A stretch of 64,000 nucleotides of DNA. Origin: Heterobilharzia americana (Eukaryota > Platyhelminthes > Trematoda > Strigeidida > Schistosomatidae). The notes beneath the pieces are model-generated. The model was not told the origin of the DNA, did not search any database, and worked only from the letters and a program-made list of their open reading frames with translations. The stretch covers positions 95,008,708-95,072,707 of the forward strand of contig OX104127.1 of the NCBI GenBank assembly GCA_944470555.2, written 5' to 3'. Each line of letters starts with the position of its first letter. The stretch's first letter is position 1. Shown here piece by piece: positions 1 through 12,597 of this stretch. A program made the position numbers and the translations under genes.

Positions 1-375
1 CTCTTCCGTATGAGCGCTTCAATACATCGCCTTGAAAATCTTACAGCGTAAACGAATAGACGAAACGTATCCCTATTAGCTTTTGCGTCACAGGCATTTA
101 TCAATAATGAGGTTAACACATACTCAACATTTGTAGGCGTTTCACCTCGTATTAGTGATAAGAAGTCAGTTTAAAATCGAGTAACATCGAGATCGTTCAC
201 TTCTGAAATGATTCTACTTGGATGGGTATCAAGAGTATCAACACATATAAGCTTATCTTATTTTCAACAGTTGCATGTGTAGCTATCTTATAAGATTGAC
301 TTATATCTGCATCAAGTTTGTTAGCTTCTCACTTGGAATACTACTAACTGAAGAAATCACTTGTTAAGGATAGAT

Positions 376-628
376 TCATTTATTATATGGCTTCCCCTCA
401 ATGCTACACTTGTTACACAGTCCAGCAAGTTCACTTTGCTTGGGTTTTCTCTCCATGCATAACACACAGGTAGTCTTCAAATGATCTTTACAAAAACAGC
501 ATCACTCTCACTATCAGTGAATATCTTCTGAGCTTCTGTATTGTCTGACTTCAGATGGTATTTCACGTATTCAGTTTGAAGAGAGGAAATAGTGTGCACT
601 GATGATACAGAGATACGCAGGGTTAATG
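376..628 (-). pseudogene. Zinc-ribbon-like coding remnant, left copy
   Basis: Mirror image of 17581-17833 and described there. The same one-base frame break is present in both arms. Confidence 0.35.
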
Positions 629-1441
629 CTAAAACAGCTGGGTTCACTAAAAAATGTTTGTGACAATCAGTTCACTGAATAAATTTGAGTTGTGTAATCA
701 GATGGTTTCTCAAAAATGTGATGTATTTGCGCAAAACATTACGAACAATGCAATGACACATTTATTTGTCAAGTTAATTTATGAGAAATAGAAGAATGTG
801 AGGACGAATGAAACAATTAAAAAAACAGTGGAATAAAAATTCAGGGAATTATTAAAACGGAAGAATGCTACATTTGGTTTTTATCTTGTTAGGAAAACAA
901 AGTTTACTGAGGTAGTTTCAGTGTAAGGGCGAATTGTTTTTGTGAACATGAAGGTGGTTTCAATTTACAAATGACTGTCGCTTCCGTTAACTGAAGTATG
1001 CGCTCCTGACTTTTTACGGATACAAATTTGAAAGCTGTTTGAATTTCACATTTTTATGAACCTGTCGATGTACACTGTGAATACTGACACCAAGATTTGC
1101 GCCTCACCGAAATGAGAAGAAAAAGAACGACAAATCGAGCAGAATAATATGATCTCGTTTTCTCCGTTGGATTCACTTTCATTACTTACAAACTTAACAA
1201 CTCACTATTAGATCGCAATATCCACTAGACATTTAAAATGCTCATCTCAAATTGTCAGCTAACAAATAAATTCAACAGAATAATACAAAGCAAGAATGGA
1301 ATTTGAACAAATAAAAGGGATTTTCGTCGTGGTGAATTCCTATCAGACACTCATGTATAACAATTGGTTGAATTCTCTGTTTGATCAACCGGTATTGATA
1401 ATAATGACTAGGGGAAATGAGCAATTTGAGAAAGATTTGCA

Positions 1442-1442
<1 letters not shown>
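629..1442. other. No gene recognised
   Basis: AT-rich sequence between the coding remnant and the TA tract (mirrored at 16767-17580). Only short open frames without splice or protein-family support. I see nothing definite. Confidence 0.5.

Positions 1443-1502
<60 letters not shown>
1443..1502. repeat. (TA)30 microsatellite
   Basis: Thirty uninterrupted TA units directly before the 5' end of an RTE fragment. The mirror copy at 16707-16766 has exactly the same length. Confidence 0.98.
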
Positions 1503-1503
<1 letters not shown>

Positions 1504-1507
1504 CGTC

Positions 1508-2330
1508 GCCTGGTTACCTAGTTCACTAGTCACTAGCCAGTCCTAAGCCCGGGTAAAGAGGGAAGGTTGGGCATACGCCTAGTAACCCTACCCCGTAAAA
1601 CTAACCCAATCGCTGAAAAAACTCCAAAGCACAAAGAAGATATATGAAAAATAAAAACAAATTTATTCGTCTCTGAAATGGGAGAGACGAAATGACGCCG
1701 GTTGGTTAAAGCCTTGGGGAAGCCAGTCAGCCAATTTGTCTCATCTCGATGAAAGCGAAAGTAAGCATGGAGACATAGAATGTCCGCATCATGTATGAAC
1801 GGAGAATTGTTTGTAGATTTATGAGAAGGCCGTTTGGGGGTTTCACTCAAGCTCACTGTGTTTAACAGTCAGTTAGGATTATATTCAAACATCACCGACT
1901 GTTTCAGCAAACTGAATAAATTCACGACTGCTACTACTCACTTTACAGCAACAGCTACTATTACTACTACTACTAACTACAACAATACTAATATGAAAAA
2001 TCCTTTAGTTAACAAATATGTAGTCCTGGAGAAATGTTGAAAGCGCATTCTAATGCAAATCAAAATGTTGCATATTTGAACACGAGAAATCTCAATACAA
2101 AAATCAGGAAACCCTTCGAGAATATAGCAGAAGTGGGGTGTCGAGTGGAACCCGCATAGTAAAATAGGAGTTGAGCATCCGATGGGGACATGGACGAGAT
2201 GGTATGAGGAAGAAATGAAAGCATGTGGGCAGTCGTGGAGCCAGGTTGAGAAGACTGCAGAGAACAGAGTGCAATGGAGGCGTGGTACTCAAGTCATATG
2301 TTCCACTACTAACCAAAGGGAAAAATAAAA
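1508..2330 (+). mobile_element. Mosaic RTE fragment with internal deletions and an insertion
   Basis: Begins with the RTE 5' end (cctggttacctagttcac, matching 32270 onwards) and ends with the RTE 3' end (frame equivalent to the final part of the 59360 copy, then ttccacta and an A-rich tail). Between them, sequence equivalent to about 32560 jumps to about 33043 of the fuller copy, then to a stretch like the 3' part near 61709. The dispersed repeat at 1848-2027 then interrupts it. No open frame of useful length remains. Mirrored at 15880-16701. Confidence 0.75.
1848..2027 (+). repeat. Dispersed repeat X with short (CTA)n, copy 1
   Basis: Nearly identical to 5613-5828: both run from ctcactgtgtttaacagtc through a CTA/ACA-rich stretch to aatcctttagt. 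It sits inside the mosaic RTE piece. Mirrored at 16183-16362. Family not recognised. Confidence 0.8.
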
Positions 2331-3729
2331 ATGATTATATACATATATATTCACGTATCATCTATGATTCCAGTGACCCAGTGATCGGATTTTACGTAGG
2401 CTCCATCCAGAGTTGATGCTTAATTATCTACTCCTTGAAGATAACTAAAGATCACATACACATTGTTGACCATTTATGTTACCTTACGGGACTTATTGTC
2501 AACGGAATCAAATTTAGTGGGATTTTGTAGTAAAACTGCCAATTTTGTGCATACATAAACTTCATCTTTTGTCCACCACCACATTACTGGCATTTCACGG
2601 CTATACAGGCTTGCTGCATATATTATTGTAACATTTCTTTTCCAAGTAGTTAGCGTTTGACAAGCTGCTCATAATGCTTTGGTCATTTAACGTTCGCGTG
2701 TAAATAATAATAATAATAATCATATCTAGCAAACACCGTAAACTATGAGTCTGTTGAGGAGAAGAGATGAATAATAAGTTTCCGGAATTTACAAGGTCTC
2801 AGATATCTGTATTAACTTATCAAACTCAGCTCTGCTTTCAGATCAGCATGTTTTCATTGTTCATAAAGGAAATACTTACCAAGGGATCTGTCCTGAACAT
2901 TTTAATCAATCTACCAGTTATTACAAATCAGTATCCTGTCATAGATTAGAGTCGACTGAGTCCGGATTTCGAAACCCTCCTACTACTCAACATGTTTCAA
3001 ATTTACGCACGAAAATGACATTTCAGTCAATCTAAAATGACACTCATGGTATGATTTAGGCGTCCAACCAAGGATCAAATAGTGTTTGCGTTTGCTTCAT
3101 TCCTGCTCCCTTTTACAACAGTCAATTTCTCACGTTGACACTGTTTCAAGTTGATAGTGTTCAGAAAATAACCCCGTATGAAATTTAATCTATTTCAAGC
3201 AGCACTTTCATTGTAGAGCTCGGACACCATGTTCGAGTGTAATTCCACAATGGATTAATTTATTCTATCTATCATGCAGTGATACAGAATAACTTACTAG
3301 ATAATATTTCCAGTAGTATCTACTGCTGACAATTATATCAAGGTAACCACCTATTTTTCCGTCTTTGTACATTATATCGTTCTGCTGCTTTGTCATATTG
3401 AAATAGTAGTTCGATGACCTTATGGTCAGTTATATGGGCTAAACTAGACCATCGGAGTCAGTTGAGTTAGCAAAACAGGCAAATCTGTATTGCCTAGATT
3501 GATGGGCTCTACTGAGTTGAATAATGTAGAAGTGAATCCAACCACAAGTATGCATGTGGTAACACACAAGTGGCGGTCTCAAAGATGTGTAGCCAAGTTA
3601 AGAGAGAAGTTTACCACTGAGTTTACGACTCTTGATTCAGCGACAAGCAGCTATAACAGGTGTCATTCAACACCAATTCCATATACTTAGAAAATTCGTA
3701 TACGAATCAATGTCATTCGTGGAGTCAAA
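2331..3729. other. No gene recognised
   Basis: AT-rich, with a short (AAT)n run near 2705-2720. Open frames here (for example 2767-2949 and 3490-3690) show no recognisable domain. Mirrored at 14481-15879. Confidence 0.5.
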
Positions 3730-3970
3730 GGGACCGAATCAAAAGGAGAATGCCTTCGACAGTTGTGCACACCTGAAGCACTATCAAACCACCAATTCAA
3801 ACCTGATCTCTGCCTGCAGAAGAAGTATGTTCAATTTCATGTCTCACTGTAGTCTTAATACTCATATTTCTTTGATTTCATCCCAATTAGTTAATCAGTT
3901 TACCATTTTCACCTTCATTATGACCATTGTCTCTTTCTTCGCCTGCTTTACATCCCTCAGATGAACACTC
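3730..3970 (+). mobile_element. Penelope-like element, 3' coding fragment
   Basis: One frame reads KPDLCLQKKYVQFHVSL and a stop at about 3851. This matches the C-terminal end of the larger Penelope-like element at 7790-7865 (KPELCVQKKYVQSLFLPWP). The upstream residues also align (LCTPEAL against LCSTPKTVETL). Only the tail of the element is present. Mirrored at 14240-14480. Confidence 0.6.
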
Positions 3971-5612
3971 AATCTTCGTACCTCACATCTACCAACAGTT
4001 CTCATCTTGTCAAACTCCTTACCTTACCCTTCATTTCCATTTGCTAAAAGATCATTACGCAAATGCTTCACATTCCTGATTTCAGTCTTAGTATTGCACC
4101 AACGATACAAATATATCCCATTGTTCAGTAACACACTGTTCTATTTTGTGACAGATATAAATACAATTGTACACCTGCGAAAGATGATATCGTTGAGAAG
4201 GAAAATCGTCTCCGACAAACTATCTCTTCTTCAATCTAAGAGTGAAGAGAAGTAGATTTATCAAAAGGGACACCAGGAAGTTGTACGGTTAACTTAGTTT
4301 GAATATCAGCGTTTAATTTTGCTTGAATCATCGCTTGGTGAATAATACTGCATCATTGTGTGCTGCATCTAATCGATCAATCTAATATGCAACTACCGAA
4401 GACATTTATGCAGTACTGTTCCATGTACTCAGACAGTATTTGTCACCTCTTGATTCAATCACATCCAGTATCATTTTTATTTGTGTAGACTGTGTATATC
4501 TATTCACACCGTGAGGGATTTCAAGCAAACTACTATTTGGTTATTTGATTGGACGCTGAAAGAAGGTGTTTAAGTGTTCGAAGATAGTTCTAACTACCAG
4601 GTATTCAGTGTTATCGTATGCATACTGCTCAAGTATATGAAACAGAAGATAAGAATAGATAACTACTCCATACATTATTCTATTCCAAATATTATTTCAT
4701 TAATTTGAATTCATGATTGTATCTGGTTGCCAACAAGTTATGAATGGCTCAATTTCTCCTACTGCACACATTTTGTTTACCGTATTTACAGGAGATAATT
4801 TAAAAATCCTTATGAATCATTTCGAAACATACAGTTAAGGCAGTCAATGTAAGTATTCAGTATATCATCTATCTTATAACTTGCCAAAAATGTAAAATTT
4901 AAAGTCAATATGACGCAGAAAAAGTATCGAATACTCCTATAAGTGAAAGGCTGAATTCCATTGGAAAGAAACAATCAAGTTATATCGCTTACCATATCCA
5001 CCATATATTATGAGCGATGTAACAGAATCCAGACATATCGCAACCAGATTTCTGATTTCCAGATATCTAAATGTTAATTTCACTGAAGTGTATTATATAA
5101 TTATAGTATCCAAACAGTTTTTTAAGAGACACGTTTTCATGAGATGCTACTACATGTGATATCTATCAAGTGAGTGAAAATTCAAAGCAACATATTTTAT
5201 GCAAACAGTCATTTGATTTTACCAATACTTCAGAAGTCATGAAAGTGAAATTAATGAGAAACCTGCATAAATGATTCATCTAAGATACTATATATCTATG
5301 TTAAAGGTGTATATTGATGAATAGAGCCAAAACATTCTTCTAGATTACAGAAGGCATAGAGATGATGAAAGGATAACCGATAATTACTATTCTGTTTTTC
5401 CTCCATTTTCTTACACTAACATAGAGAAGTGAATCCTTTTGAAAATAAGCAAAAGACTGGTATTCTCGTAAAGCTGGGGGTTTCATGTATAAGCCGCTCA
5501 CAGTTTATATATTTTCGTTTAAAAAGCGTTGAATGTATACTTTGCAACTAGACTCAGTGGGATATTTATCTGTGCATTGCGATAATAAATCTCATTTTGT
5601 GCACATAGCCGA
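3971..5612. other. No gene recognised
   Basis: AT-rich sequence, possibly including old 3' sequence of the preceding Penelope-like fragment. The open frame at 4007-4255 has no recognisable domain. Mirrored at 12598-14239. Confidence 0.45.
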
Positions 5613-5734
5613 ACTAAGGCTCACTGTGTTTAACAGTCAGTTAGGATTATATTCAAACATCACCGACTGTTTAAGCAAACTGAATAAATTCACGACTGCT
5701 ACTACTCACCTTACAACAACAACTAATATTACTG

Positions 5735-5776
<42 letters not shown>

Positions 5777-5828
5777 ACTACAACAATACTAATATGATAA
5801 ATCCTTTAGTAAACAAAAACATAATCCT
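5613..5828 (+). repeat. Dispersed repeat X with (CTA)14, copy 2
   Basis: Second copy of the repeat at 1848-2027, with the CTA tract expanded to 14 units (5735-5776). The tract encodes poly-Thr in the overlapping open frame 5533-5913, which I regard as fortuitous. The mirror copy (12379-12597) has 15 units, one of only two length differences between the arms. Confidence 0.85.
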
Positions 5829-6120
5829 AACATCAATTAATACAAAATGTTTGCATCTTCGAATCAACCTGACAGAAAATTGTCGGCTTGAACCGAAGAT
5901 GTCATCGATATGAAGCAATTGAAAGCACCTGAACTGAGCGAATCAATATGCAGAGCTAAGTTTGCCAATATATAAAAGGATTAGATGGATATACCGGAGC
6001 GGATGTTGAATAAAGGGGGGGGGGGAGACAAGTGTATTCAGCTGATTAAGAAACCCAGGAATTTCTCTCAATATAGAACAACTGACTACTAAAGGATCAA
6101 TAATCTAGAAAAAATTTTCT

Positions 6121-8340
6121 TTTCGACGAAGTCATTTACTAAGCTGTACATTCGTGAGTATGTGTTACAGTGGGTAGAACGTTCCAGAATTATTTCCGGT
6201 TAGGGGGCAGAAATATATTGAGTAGCTAAAGGAGGTTAATTAATACACATTCGCGTTTGAAGTGGGAAAATAGACAAGGGATAATGAAATTAAATGTAAT
6301 TACGTAATACAGGGTGAATGTATGGCAAAGTAGGAAACTGAGCGAAGAGTTATAAAAATAAAATTATGATCGTGTAATACCGGATAAATCTATGATAGAG
6401 TGCAAAACTAAACAGAAGATTATGAAAATAAGATTGTAATTATGTAGCGCAGGTTAAATCTGTGACAGAGTAGGAAAATGAATAAGATATGAAGAAAATA
6501 CAAATACACCCAGTGGCTAGCTGAAATACTGGAACCAGTCAGAAGGCAAGTGTCTCATTGTTCTATTCGTGATACATTTGAGTTTATTGATAGCATTAAG
6601 GATGTTGACACCACCAGTAAAGCTATATTTTCCTCAGATGTTACCTCATTGTTCACCAGTGTACTACTCATTGAAACTGTTTATTACATATGAGATTTCA
6701 TTGATTCACGCAATATAGAAGTAGGAATTTCAACAAACTACTTGAGAGAGAGCTATCAATGAAATGCATTTTTAACGTACAATTTACTTTCGATGGTGAG
6801 ATAAATCGGCAAAATGATGGGCTTACAATTGGAACCCTACTGAGACCTCTAATGGCAGATTGTTTCACGTCAAAACTAGAAAATTCTATTCTTAGCCAAA
6901 CCATTAAGCATTTTGACATATATAAACGATATATGGATGATATATTCGTTATTTGCGACTCAACTATCGACCTGAATGATATCTCACGCGAGTTTAACAA
7001 TTGTCACAGCGTTGGAATTCACTATTGAGAAGGAATTGAAATCAGCTATTCTTTTGGTTGACACACTGATTACGAGACGTAGCAATGGAACGCTGAAAAG
7101 ATCCATCTACAGGAAACGCACATGGGATGGACGACTTACTATATCCTACAGCTGGGTGCCGATCATGAGGAAGAGAAACCTCATTCACTCACTCTGCAAT
7201 CGAATACGTAATATTTGTAGTACGGAATGCATCCAACTTGAACTTGACTTTCTAAGAGGGACGCTCGTGGAAAACGGCTATCTTAACCGATGTATCGATA
7301 AGAATATGCGTGAAAGACATGCGAAACCGTCCAGCAGCTCAGTTTCTAAAAAGACTTTGTCCATGAATCTGGACTTCTCAGGTGATGCAGCATCAGACAT
7401 CCTGGAAAATCGTCTTTCCAGATCATTTGGTAGGACTTTTTTCTCAGTCAAACTTCACTTGATCTTTACCAGTCGTAAATTGTTCTCCGTTTGTATTAAA
7501 TGACAATATCTCTCGACAGGCCACATCCATGTGTATCTACCAGTTCACCTGCTCCTGTGGAGCGAGGTACATCGGCCGTAGTCACAGATTGCTGTCAACA
7601 CGTATACGAGAACATATTCCGGCCTGGTATTTTAAGGGTGGAAGGAAATGCATCAGAAGTTTTACCCTTGAGCATTTAATCGGTTTCAACCATTCAGCCG
7701 GCCCAAACAATGATTTTAAGGTTCTCTATCGAATTCGCCCAAACACTTCATGAATCCTCTGTGTTCAACTCCTAAAACAGTGGAGACCTTGGCTATTCAT
7801 GAACTGAAGCCTGAACTTTGTGTGCAAAAGAAGTATGTACAGTCTCTGTTTCTACCTTGGCCTTAATTGATTTTAGTTTTGATGTGCTTCGTTTCCTTTT
7901 TCATTTTTCATGCCCCCTTTATTTGTCAGATTGATCTTTGTACTCTCATATCGTCATTATCACTTTATTCTTATATTTAGTTGTTTCCGGTATTATTTCA
8001 TTTGATCTTCCCAATAATCGCAACTTTTAACAAAACATTTTCAATTTACTCCAGTAAACTTGTCTCACTCATATTACCAAATCCTTTGGTTGTTTACCAA
8101 TGTTCTCTCCCTTTTTAATATATATGCACATCATAAACGATTTAAAAATCTTGCGTAACCCTTTTTGTTATCAGTTGACCTCTACGTCATCAACTAGCAA
8201 TATTATAATAATAACCACCATTATTCATGTTTCAACCCACATTATTTAAGTTAAATCCTCAACACGCATCACAGTCTTTAAATATCATACATATACGAAT
8301 GTACAGCTTGAGAATAAATTCGTTGAAAAGTGTCCCCTTC
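6121..8340 (+). mobile_element. Penelope-like retroelement (RT plus GIY-YIG endonuclease), inactivated
   Basis: Reverse transcriptase motifs occur in order: SSDVTSLFTS near 6632, then a frame (6759-7028) with FTFDGEINRQNDG and the catalytic RYMDDIFVI. After a frameshift, 6976-7503 gives the RT C-terminal part (DTLITRRSNGTLKRSIYRK). A third frame (7529-7753) has the GIY-YIG nuclease start CIYQFTCSCGARYIGRS, and a fourth segment ends KPELCVQKKYVQSLFLPWP at 7865. RT followed by GIY-YIG identifies the Penelope-like class, which copies RNA at a nicked DNA end. Inverted repeats of about 40 bp flank it (core aagctgtacattcgt at 6141-6155, complement at 8295-8309). Several frameshifts and a stop near 6690 make it non-coding now. 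A degraded coding start before 6541 is not resolved. Confidence 0.85.
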
Positions 8341-8445
8341 GCTGAATATCTTGTTTTTGATGTCAACAGGAATCTATGACAATCAAGGCTTTATGATGAC
8401 CAAGGCAAATATAAAGAATGGACGTACAATTTTGGATGCATAACG

Positions 8446-9216
8446 CTGGTTAACTAGTTCACGAGTCACTAGCTGATCCTAAGCCCGGGTAAAGAGGGAA
8501 GGTTGGGCATACGGCTAGTAACCCTACCCCGTAAAACCAATCAAATCGATTAAGAAACTTCAAAGCACAAATAAATTGTAGGAAATGAAAACAAACTTAT
8601 TCCTCACTGGAATCAGGAAGACGAAATGAAAGCCTTCGAGAAGCCAGTCGACCAATGTGTCTTCTCTCCCTCATTGAAAGCGAAAGTAAGGATGGAAATA
8701 TAGAATATCTGCACAATGTATGAACCAAGCAAGGCTATCCAGATTGCAAAAGAGATGAAGAGGTATGGCATGGAAGTGCCAGGCTGGGAATCTGCGAAAG
8801 TAGATGGAATGGGAATGGACTCTCCAAACTCGTAACTGCAGAGTCACTAATCCACTCCGATGTTGTCACACAGACGACAACTACGAGCACATCACACTGG
8901 GTTTTGGAATGGTTATCGTGATTTCCTCAGGAACATCGAAATCTTTTATGCAGTGGAAACCAGTGTCCTCCAGGATCATGACAGCTAGATTCAACTCAAA
9001 AGGAGACAAAGTCACAATCATACAATGCTTCACTACTCACCTACAAATAATGCAGATGAAGAGAAGAAGAAGGAATTCTACAGACAACTGCAATCGCTAC
9101 TAGACAACAATCCAGTTGGCGACATCCAGATTCATTCTGATGGGCGACACGAATGCCAAACTCAGGGCAGACAACACAGGAAGAGGACTAACCATGGGCC
9201 GAGAAGCGGTCAGTGA
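8446..9216 (+). mobile_element. RTE retrotransposon 5' fragment (endonuclease region), left copy
   Basis: Starts with the conserved RTE 5' end (ctggttaactagttcac, then cctaagcccgggtaaagagg) and runs through the N-terminal endonuclease region. It aligns with 32268-33027 but is shifted in frame several times. The centre of the inverted repeat cuts it. Confidence 0.85.
8994..9213 (+). other. Central spacer of the inverted repeat
   Basis: 220 unpaired bases that continue the RTE endonuclease region begun in the left arm; they align with roughly 32813-33022 of the fuller RTE copy. At the right edge the RTE sequence is still recognisable through about 9216, while the inverted arm starts at 9214, so 3-4 bases (tga/tgaa) can be assigned to either side. 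This is junction microhomology. Confidence 0.85.
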
Positions 9217-9761
9217 ATCTAGCTGTCATGATCCTGGAGGACACTGGTTTCCACTGCATAAAAGATTTCGATGTTCCTGAGGAAATCACGATAACCATTC
9301 CAAAACCCAGTGTGATGTGCTCGTAGTTGTCGTCTGTGTGACAACATCGGAGTGGATTAGTGACTCTGCAGTTACGAGTTTGGAGAGTCCATTCCCATTC
9401 CATCTACTTTCGCAGATTCCCAGCCTGGCACTTCCATGCCATACCTCTTCATCTCTTTTGCAATCTGGATAGCCTTGCTTGGTTCATACATTGTGCAGAT
9501 ATTCTATATTTCCATCCTTACTTTCGCTTTCAATGAGGGAGAGAAGACACATTGGTCGACTGGCTTCTCGAAGGCTTTCATTTCGTCTTCCTGATTCCAG
9601 TGAGGAATAAGTTTGTTTTCATTTCCTACAATTTATTTGTGCTTTGAAGTTTCTTAATCGATTTGATTGGTTTTACGGGGTAGGGTTACTAGCCGTATGC
9701 CCAACCTTCCCTCTTTACCCGGGCTTAGGATCAGCTAGTGACTCGTGAACTAGTTAACCAG
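9214..9761 (-). mobile_element. RTE 5' fragment, inverted copy
   Basis: Mirror of 8446-8993. With its partner it forms head-to-head RTE 5' ends around the 220-bp spacer. Confidence 0.85.
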
Positions 9762-9866
9762 CGTTATGCATCCAAAATTGTACGTCCATTCTTTATATTT
9801 GCCTTGGTCATCATAAAGCCTTGATTGTCATAGATTCCTGTTGACATCAAAAACAAGATATTCAGC

Positions 9867-12086
9867 GAAGGGGACACTTTTCAACGAATTTATTCTCAAG
9901 CTGTACATTCGTATATGTATGATATTTAAAGACTGTGATGCGTGTTGAGGATTTAACTTAAATAATGTGGGTTGAAACATGAATAATGGTGGTTATTATT
10001 ATAATATTGCTAGTTGATGACGTAGAGGTCAACTGATAACAAAAAGGGTTACGCAAGATTTTTAAATCGTTTATGATGTGCATATATATTAAAAAGGGAG
10101 AGAACATTGGTAAACAACCAAAGGATTTGGTAATATGAGTGAGACAAGTTTACTGGAGTAAATTGAAAATGTTTTGTTAAAAGTTGCGATTATTGGGAAG
10201 ATCAAATGAAATAATACCGGAAACAACTAAATATAAGAATAAAGTGATAATGACGATATGAGAGTACAAAGATCAATCTGACAAATAAAGGGGGCATGAA
10301 AAATGAAAAAGGAAACGAAGCACATCAAAACTAAAATCAATTAAGGCCAAGGTAGAAACAGAGACTGTACATACTTCTTTTGCACACAAAGTTCAGGCTT
10401 CAGTTCATGAATAGCCAAGGTCTCCACTGTTTTAGGAGTTGAACACAGAGGATTCATGAAGTGTTTGGGCGAATTCGATAGAGAACCTTAAAATCATTGT
10501 TTGGGCCGGCTGAATGGTTGAAACCGATTAAATGCTCAAGGGTAAAACTTCTGATGCATTTCCTTCCACCCTTAAAATACCAGGCCGGAATATGTTCTCG
10601 TATACGTGTTGACAGCAATCTGTGACTACGGCCGATGTACCTCGCTCCACAGGAGCAGGTGAACTGGTAGATACACATGGATGTGGCCTGTCGAGAGATA
10701 TTGTCATTTAATACAAACGGAGAACAATTTACGACTGGTAAAGATCAAGTGAAGTTTGACTGAGAAAAAAGTCCTACCAAATGATCTGGAAAGACGATTT
10801 TCCAGGATGTCTGATGCTGCATCACCTGAGAAGTCCAGATTCATGGACAAAGTCTTTTTAGAAACTGAGCTGCTGGACGGTTTCGCATGTCTTTCACGCA
10901 TATTCTTATCGATACATCGGTTAAGATAGCCGTTTTCCACGAGCGTCCCTCTTAGAAAGTCAAGTTCAAGTTGGATGCATTCCGTACTACAAATATTACG
11001 TATTCGATTGCAGAGTGAGTGAATGAGGTTTCTCTTCCTCATGATCGGCACCCAGCTGTAGGATATAGTAAGTCGTCCATCCCATGTGCGTTTCCTGTAG
11101 ATGGATCTTTTCAGCGTTCCATTGCTACGTCTCGTAATCAGTGTGTCAACCAAAAGAATAGCTGATTTCAATTCCTTCTCAATAGTGAATTCCAACGCTG
11201 TGACAATTGTTAAACTCGCGTGAGATATCATTCAGGTCGATAGTTGAGTCGCAAATAACGAATATATCATCCATATATCGTTTATATATGTCAAAATGCT
11301 TAATGGTTTGGCTAAGAATAGAATTTTCTAGTTTTGACGTGAAACAATCTGCCATTAGAGGTCTCAGTAGGGTTCCAATTGTAAGCCCATCATTTTGCCG
11401 ATTTATCTCACCATCGAAAGTAAATTGTACGTTAAAAATGCATTTCATTGATAGCTCTCTCTCAAGTAGTTTGTTGAAATTCCTACTTCTATATTGCGTG
11501 AATCAATGAAATCTCATATGTAATAAACAGTTTCAATGAGTAGTACACTGGTGAACAATGAGGTAACATCTGAGGAAAATATAGCTTTACTGGTGGTGTC
11601 AACATCCTTAATGCTATCAATAAACTCAAATGTATCACGAATAGAACAATGAGACACTTGCCTTCTGACTGGTTCCAGTATTTCAGCTAGCCACTGGGTG
11701 TATTTGTATTTTCTTCATATCTTATTCATTTTCCTACTCTGTCACAGATTTAACCTGCGCTACATAATTACAATCTTATTTTCATAATCTTCTGTTTAGT
11801 TTTGCACTCTATCATAGATTTATCCGGTATTACACGATCATAATTTTATTTTTATAACTCTTCGCTCAGTTTCCTACTTTGCCATACATTCACCCTGTAT
11901 TACGTAATTACATTTAATTTCATTATCCCTTGTCTATTTTCCCACTTCAAACGCGAATGTGTATTAATTAACCTCCTTTAGCTACTCAATATATTTCTGC
12001 CCCCTAACCGGAAATAATTCTGGAACGTTCTACCCACTGTAACACATACTCACGAATGTACAGCTTAGTAAATGACTTCGTCGAAA
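9867..12086 (-). mobile_element. Penelope-like retroelement, mirror copy
   Basis: Mirror of 6121-8340 with the same frameshifts. Frames: 11179-11448 (RT with YMDD), 10704-11231, and 10454-10678 (GIY-YIG). Confidence 0.85.
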
Positions 12087-12378
12087 AGAAAATTTTTTCT
12101 AGATTATTGATCCTTTAGTAGTCAGTTGTTCTATATTGAGAGAAATTCCTGGGTTTCTTAATCAGCTGAATACACTTGTCTCCCCCCCCCCCTTTATTCA
12201 ACATCCGCTCCGGTATATCCATCTAATCCTTTTATATATTGGCAAACTTAGCTCTGCATATTGATTCGCTCAGTTCAGGTGCTTTCAATTGCTTCATATC
12301 GATGACATCTTCGGTTCAAGCCGACAATTTTCTGTCAGGTTGATTCGAAGATGCAAACATTTTGTATTAATTGATGTT

Positions 12379-12430
12379 AGGATTATGTTTTTGTTTACTA
12401 AAGGATTTATCATATTAGTATTGTTGTAGT

Positions 12431-12475
<45 letters not shown>

Positions 12476-12597
12476 CAGTAATATTAGTTGTTGTTGTAAG
12501 GTGAGTAGTAGCAGTCGTGAATTTATTCAGTTTGCTTAAACAGTCGGTGATGTTTGAATATAATCCTAACTGACTGTTAAACACAGTGAGCCTTAGT
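12379..12597 (-). repeat. Dispersed repeat X with (CTA)15, mirror of copy 2
   Basis: Mirror of 5613-5828 with one extra CTA unit (12431-12475). Confidence 0.85.

Larger units (their letters stand above)
1..8993. repeat. Left arm of an 18.2-kb near-perfect inverted repeat
   Basis: Base 1 pairs with 18208 and base 8993 with 9214. Every open frame in this arm has a counterpart on the opposite strand of the other arm, with the same protein except where two indels fall. Those indels are one CTA unit (14 units at 5735-5776 against 15 at 12431-12475) and one base of a short G run near 1592 (missing near 16617). A 60-bp TA tract and an 11-base G run have equal length in both arms. The arm starts at the first base of the window, so its outer end may lie outside. 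Confidence 0.97.

Noticed and set aside
1296..1529. Small ORF ending in repeated Tyr-Ile
   Set aside because: Product of the (TA)30 tract; the mirrored copy is identical only because the arms are identical.
5533..5913. Poly-threonine protein
   Set aside because: The threonine run is the CTA microsatellite of repeat X read in one frame; no start context or conserved domain.
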